64,000 bases of DNA. Origin: Pedobacter sp. W3I1 (GTDB lineage: Bacteria; Bacteroidota; Bacteroidia; Sphingobacteriales; Sphingobacteriaceae). Of the stretch, positions 62,544 to 64,000 are shown piece by piece. Location of the stretch: positions 2,356,001 to 2,420,000 of the forward strand of contig NZ_JAUSXN010000001.1 of NCBI RefSeq assembly GCF_030816015.1, given 5' to 3'. Under the pieces are notes generated by a model. That model did not search any database. It saw only the letters and a program-made list of their open reading frames with translations, and was not told the DNA's origin. Position 1 is the stretch's first letter, and every line of letters begins with the position of its first letter. The translations under genes were made by a program, and so were the position numbers.

Positions 62544-63869
62544 ATGGATGATTTTATTGCAGCCCGTTCCCAGATGGCCTTATCGTTAGGCTTCCACATC
62601 ATTTTTTCTTGTATTGGCATGGTTATGCCTTTCTTTATGGCTGTTTCGCATTATAAATGGCTTAAAACAAATGATGAGGTGTATAAAAATCTCACCAAAG
62701 CCTGGAGTAAAGGTGTTGCAATATTCTTCGCTACAGGCGCTGTATCCGGTACCATGTTGTCATTCGAGTTGGGCTTGCTCTGGCCAAAATTTATGGATCA
62801 CGCCGGGCCAATATTCGGAATGCCTTTTTCGCTTGAGGGAACAGCTTTTTTTATCGAAGCCATTGCCCTTGGTTTTTTTCTTTACGGTTGGGATAAGTTA
62901 AATAAATGGTTTCATTGGTTTACAGGGATGGTGGTAGGCGTAAGTGGCTTGGCCTCCGGAATTTTGGTGGTTGCCGCAAATGCCTGGATGAACAGTCCGG
63001 CGGGTTTCGATTTTGTAAACGGACAATACCTTAATATCGATCCCATACAGGCCATGTTTAATAAAGCATGGTTTAGCCAGGCTTTACATATGTGTTTGGC
63101 GGCATTTACGGCGACGGGATTTGCTGTGGCAGGAGTACATGCCTTGATGATCTTAAGAGACAAAAACACAGAATTTCACTTAAAAGCTTTTAAAATTGCG
63201 GCCATATTCGCTTGTATTGGTGCATTACTGCAGCCTTTAAGCGGCGATATTTCGGCAAAAGATGTGGCCAAAAGGCAACCCGCTAAACTTGCTGCTATGG
63301 AAGCTTTGTATAAAACAGAGAAACCTGCCCCACTATTAATTGGTGGTATTGTGAATGAGAAAGACAAAACGGTAACAGGGGCAATCGAAATCCCCGGTGC
63401 TTTAAGTTTTCTGGCACATGGCGATTTCAAAGCTGAGGTTAAGGGACTGGATCAGATTCCTGAAAATGAACATCCGCCAGTGGCCATAACCCATTATGCT
63501 TTTCAAATTATGGTTGGAATTGGTACACTGCTGCTCTTAGTTTCTTTAACTTATTTCTTCATCCTATTTAAAAAGAAACCTTTAACCGAGAAACGCTGGC
63601 TGTTGAAATTATTTGTTGCGGCCATTCCGCTTGGTTATCTCGCTTTAGAGGCCGGTTGGGTAGTTACAGAGGTTGGCAGGCAGCCATGGATCATTTATGG
63701 TATTATGCGCACTAAAGATGCGGTAACGCCAATGCCGGGTATTGTTTACTCCTTTTATATCTTCTCGGCCATTTACGTTTCTTTAAGCATGATCGTAACA
63801 TTTTTGCTTTACCGTCAGATTAAGATGGTGCCAGTACTCTATAATAAAGGCGAATCTAATGGCAATTAA
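62544..63869 (+). CDS. cydA: Cytochrome bd quinol oxidase subunit I
   Basis: 441 residues, about nine membrane helices. It oxidises quinol and reduces oxygen in the inner membrane with hemes b558, b595 and d. Conserved features: GFHIIFSC with a heme-ligand His18, FELGLLWP near 75, EGTAFFIEA with the Glu near 95, ALHMCLAAF with His near 180, and GWVVTEVGRQPW near 370, the CydA signature. The Q loop is short, as in the CIO-type enzymes of many Bacteroidota. cydB follows 77 bases on. The bd oxidase works at low oxygen and under peroxide or NO stress. Confidence 0.97.
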   Translation: MDDFIAARSQMALSLGFHIIFSCIGMVMPFFMAVSHYKWLKTNDEVYKNLTKAWSKGVAIFFATGAVSGTMLSFELGLLWPKFMDHAGPIFGMPFSLEGTAFFIEAIALGFFLYGWDKLNKWFHWFTGMVVGVSGLASGILVVAANAWMNSPAGFDFVNGQYLNIDPIQAMFNKAWFSQALHMCLAAFTATGFAVAGVHALMILRDKNTEFHLKAFKIAAIFACIGALLQPLSGDISAKDVAKRQPAKLAAMEALYKTEKPAPLLIGGIVNEKDKTVTGAIEIPGALSFLAHGDFKAEVKGLDQIPENEHPPVAITHYAFQIMVGIGTLLLLVSLTYFFILFKKKPLTEKRWLLKLFVAAIPLGYLALEAGWVVTEVGRQPWIIYGIMRTKDAVTPMPGIVYSFYIFSAIYVSLSMIVTFLLYRQIKMVPVLYNKGESNGN

Positions 63870-63946
63870 CCATAGATGGAATGAACAACACAAAGCAAAT
63901 CTTATTAATCAGTGTAATCAAAATATCGGTGTAATCATTTTCAGAT

Positions 63947-64000
63947 ATGAAAGAAGTTGTAATTACATTTTTATGCATGGCCATTCTGCTCTACTTTTTA
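63947..64000 (+). CDS. cydB: Cytochrome bd quinol oxidase subunit II, N-terminal fragment
   Basis: Eighteen codons from ATG 63947 to the window edge (MKEVVITFLCMAILLYFL), one hydrophobic helix start. This is the opening of CydB, which completes the bd oxidase with cydA; identity is inferred from position and the typical N-terminus. Confidence 0.75.
   Translation, partial: MKEVVITFLCMAILLYFL

Overview
The window looks like a chromosome segment from a soil or rhizosphere member of the Bacteroidota, most likely a Sphingobacteriaceae close to Pedobacter. The evidence is the SusC/SusD pair with a hybrid two-component sensor-regulator, many secreted or lipoprotein enzymes, TAnnTTTG-type promoter cores, and the nusB-DUF1573-yajC-ybbR-coaE gene order typical of the phylum. 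The genus call is inference from gene content.

Region 1 (1-19.2 kb) is a carbohydrate-use locus: the end of a SusC transporter, its SusD lipoprotein, a hybrid sensor/AraC regulator, a raffinose-synthase/GH36-like alpha-galactosidase, a secreted protein of unrecognised family, a propeller-cytochrome c oxidoreductase, a DUF1080 (3-keto-disaccharide hydrolase-like) protein, an outer-membrane porin-like protein, a secreted lactonase-type propeller and a GH2 enzyme. The mix suggests glycosides that are partly oxidised outside the cytoplasm before cleavage. An identical 18-bp motif precedes two of the enzyme units and is a candidate operator. An IS110-type transposase fragment and a broken response-regulator tail interrupt the locus near 15 kb.

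Region 2 (19.5-33.8 kb) starts at a tRNA-Arg(CCG) and runs almost entirely on the minus strand. It holds cyanophycinase, manganese catalase, two DUF4142 proteins, two DUF421 membrane proteins with zinc ribbons, a BON lipoprotein, a zinc alcohol dehydrogenase, an SPW membrane protein and several small charged proteins. It reads as an envelope and oxidative-stress island. A six-hairpin glycosidase-like protein and a Gfo/Idh oxidoreductase sit inside it.

Region 3 (34.2-54.2 kb) is mainly housekeeping: MgtE, a HAD hydrolase, YchF, a PUR-alpha-like DUF3276 protein, an MsbA-like ABC exporter, leucine-type dehydrogenase, the NusB to CoaE cluster, a beta-CASP nuclease, paired Uma2 nucleases, ZIP and PAP2 proteins, GlmM and a cysteine desulfurase. 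Its intergenic DNA is full of short dispersed repeats, including a MITE-like family with a perfect 10-bp terminal inverted repeat.

Region 4 (54.3-64 kb) carries a 1599-residue fusion of a DEDD-exonuclease-like domain, a RecQ helicase and a UvrD helicase. This is the best candidate here for an uncharacterised DNA-processing or defence enzyme. It is followed by a REP-associated tyrosine transposase broken by one in-frame stop and flanked by REP-like hairpins in opposite orientations with a 136-bp tandem duplication, then an MBL hydrolase and the start of a cytochrome bd operon (cydA, partial cydB).
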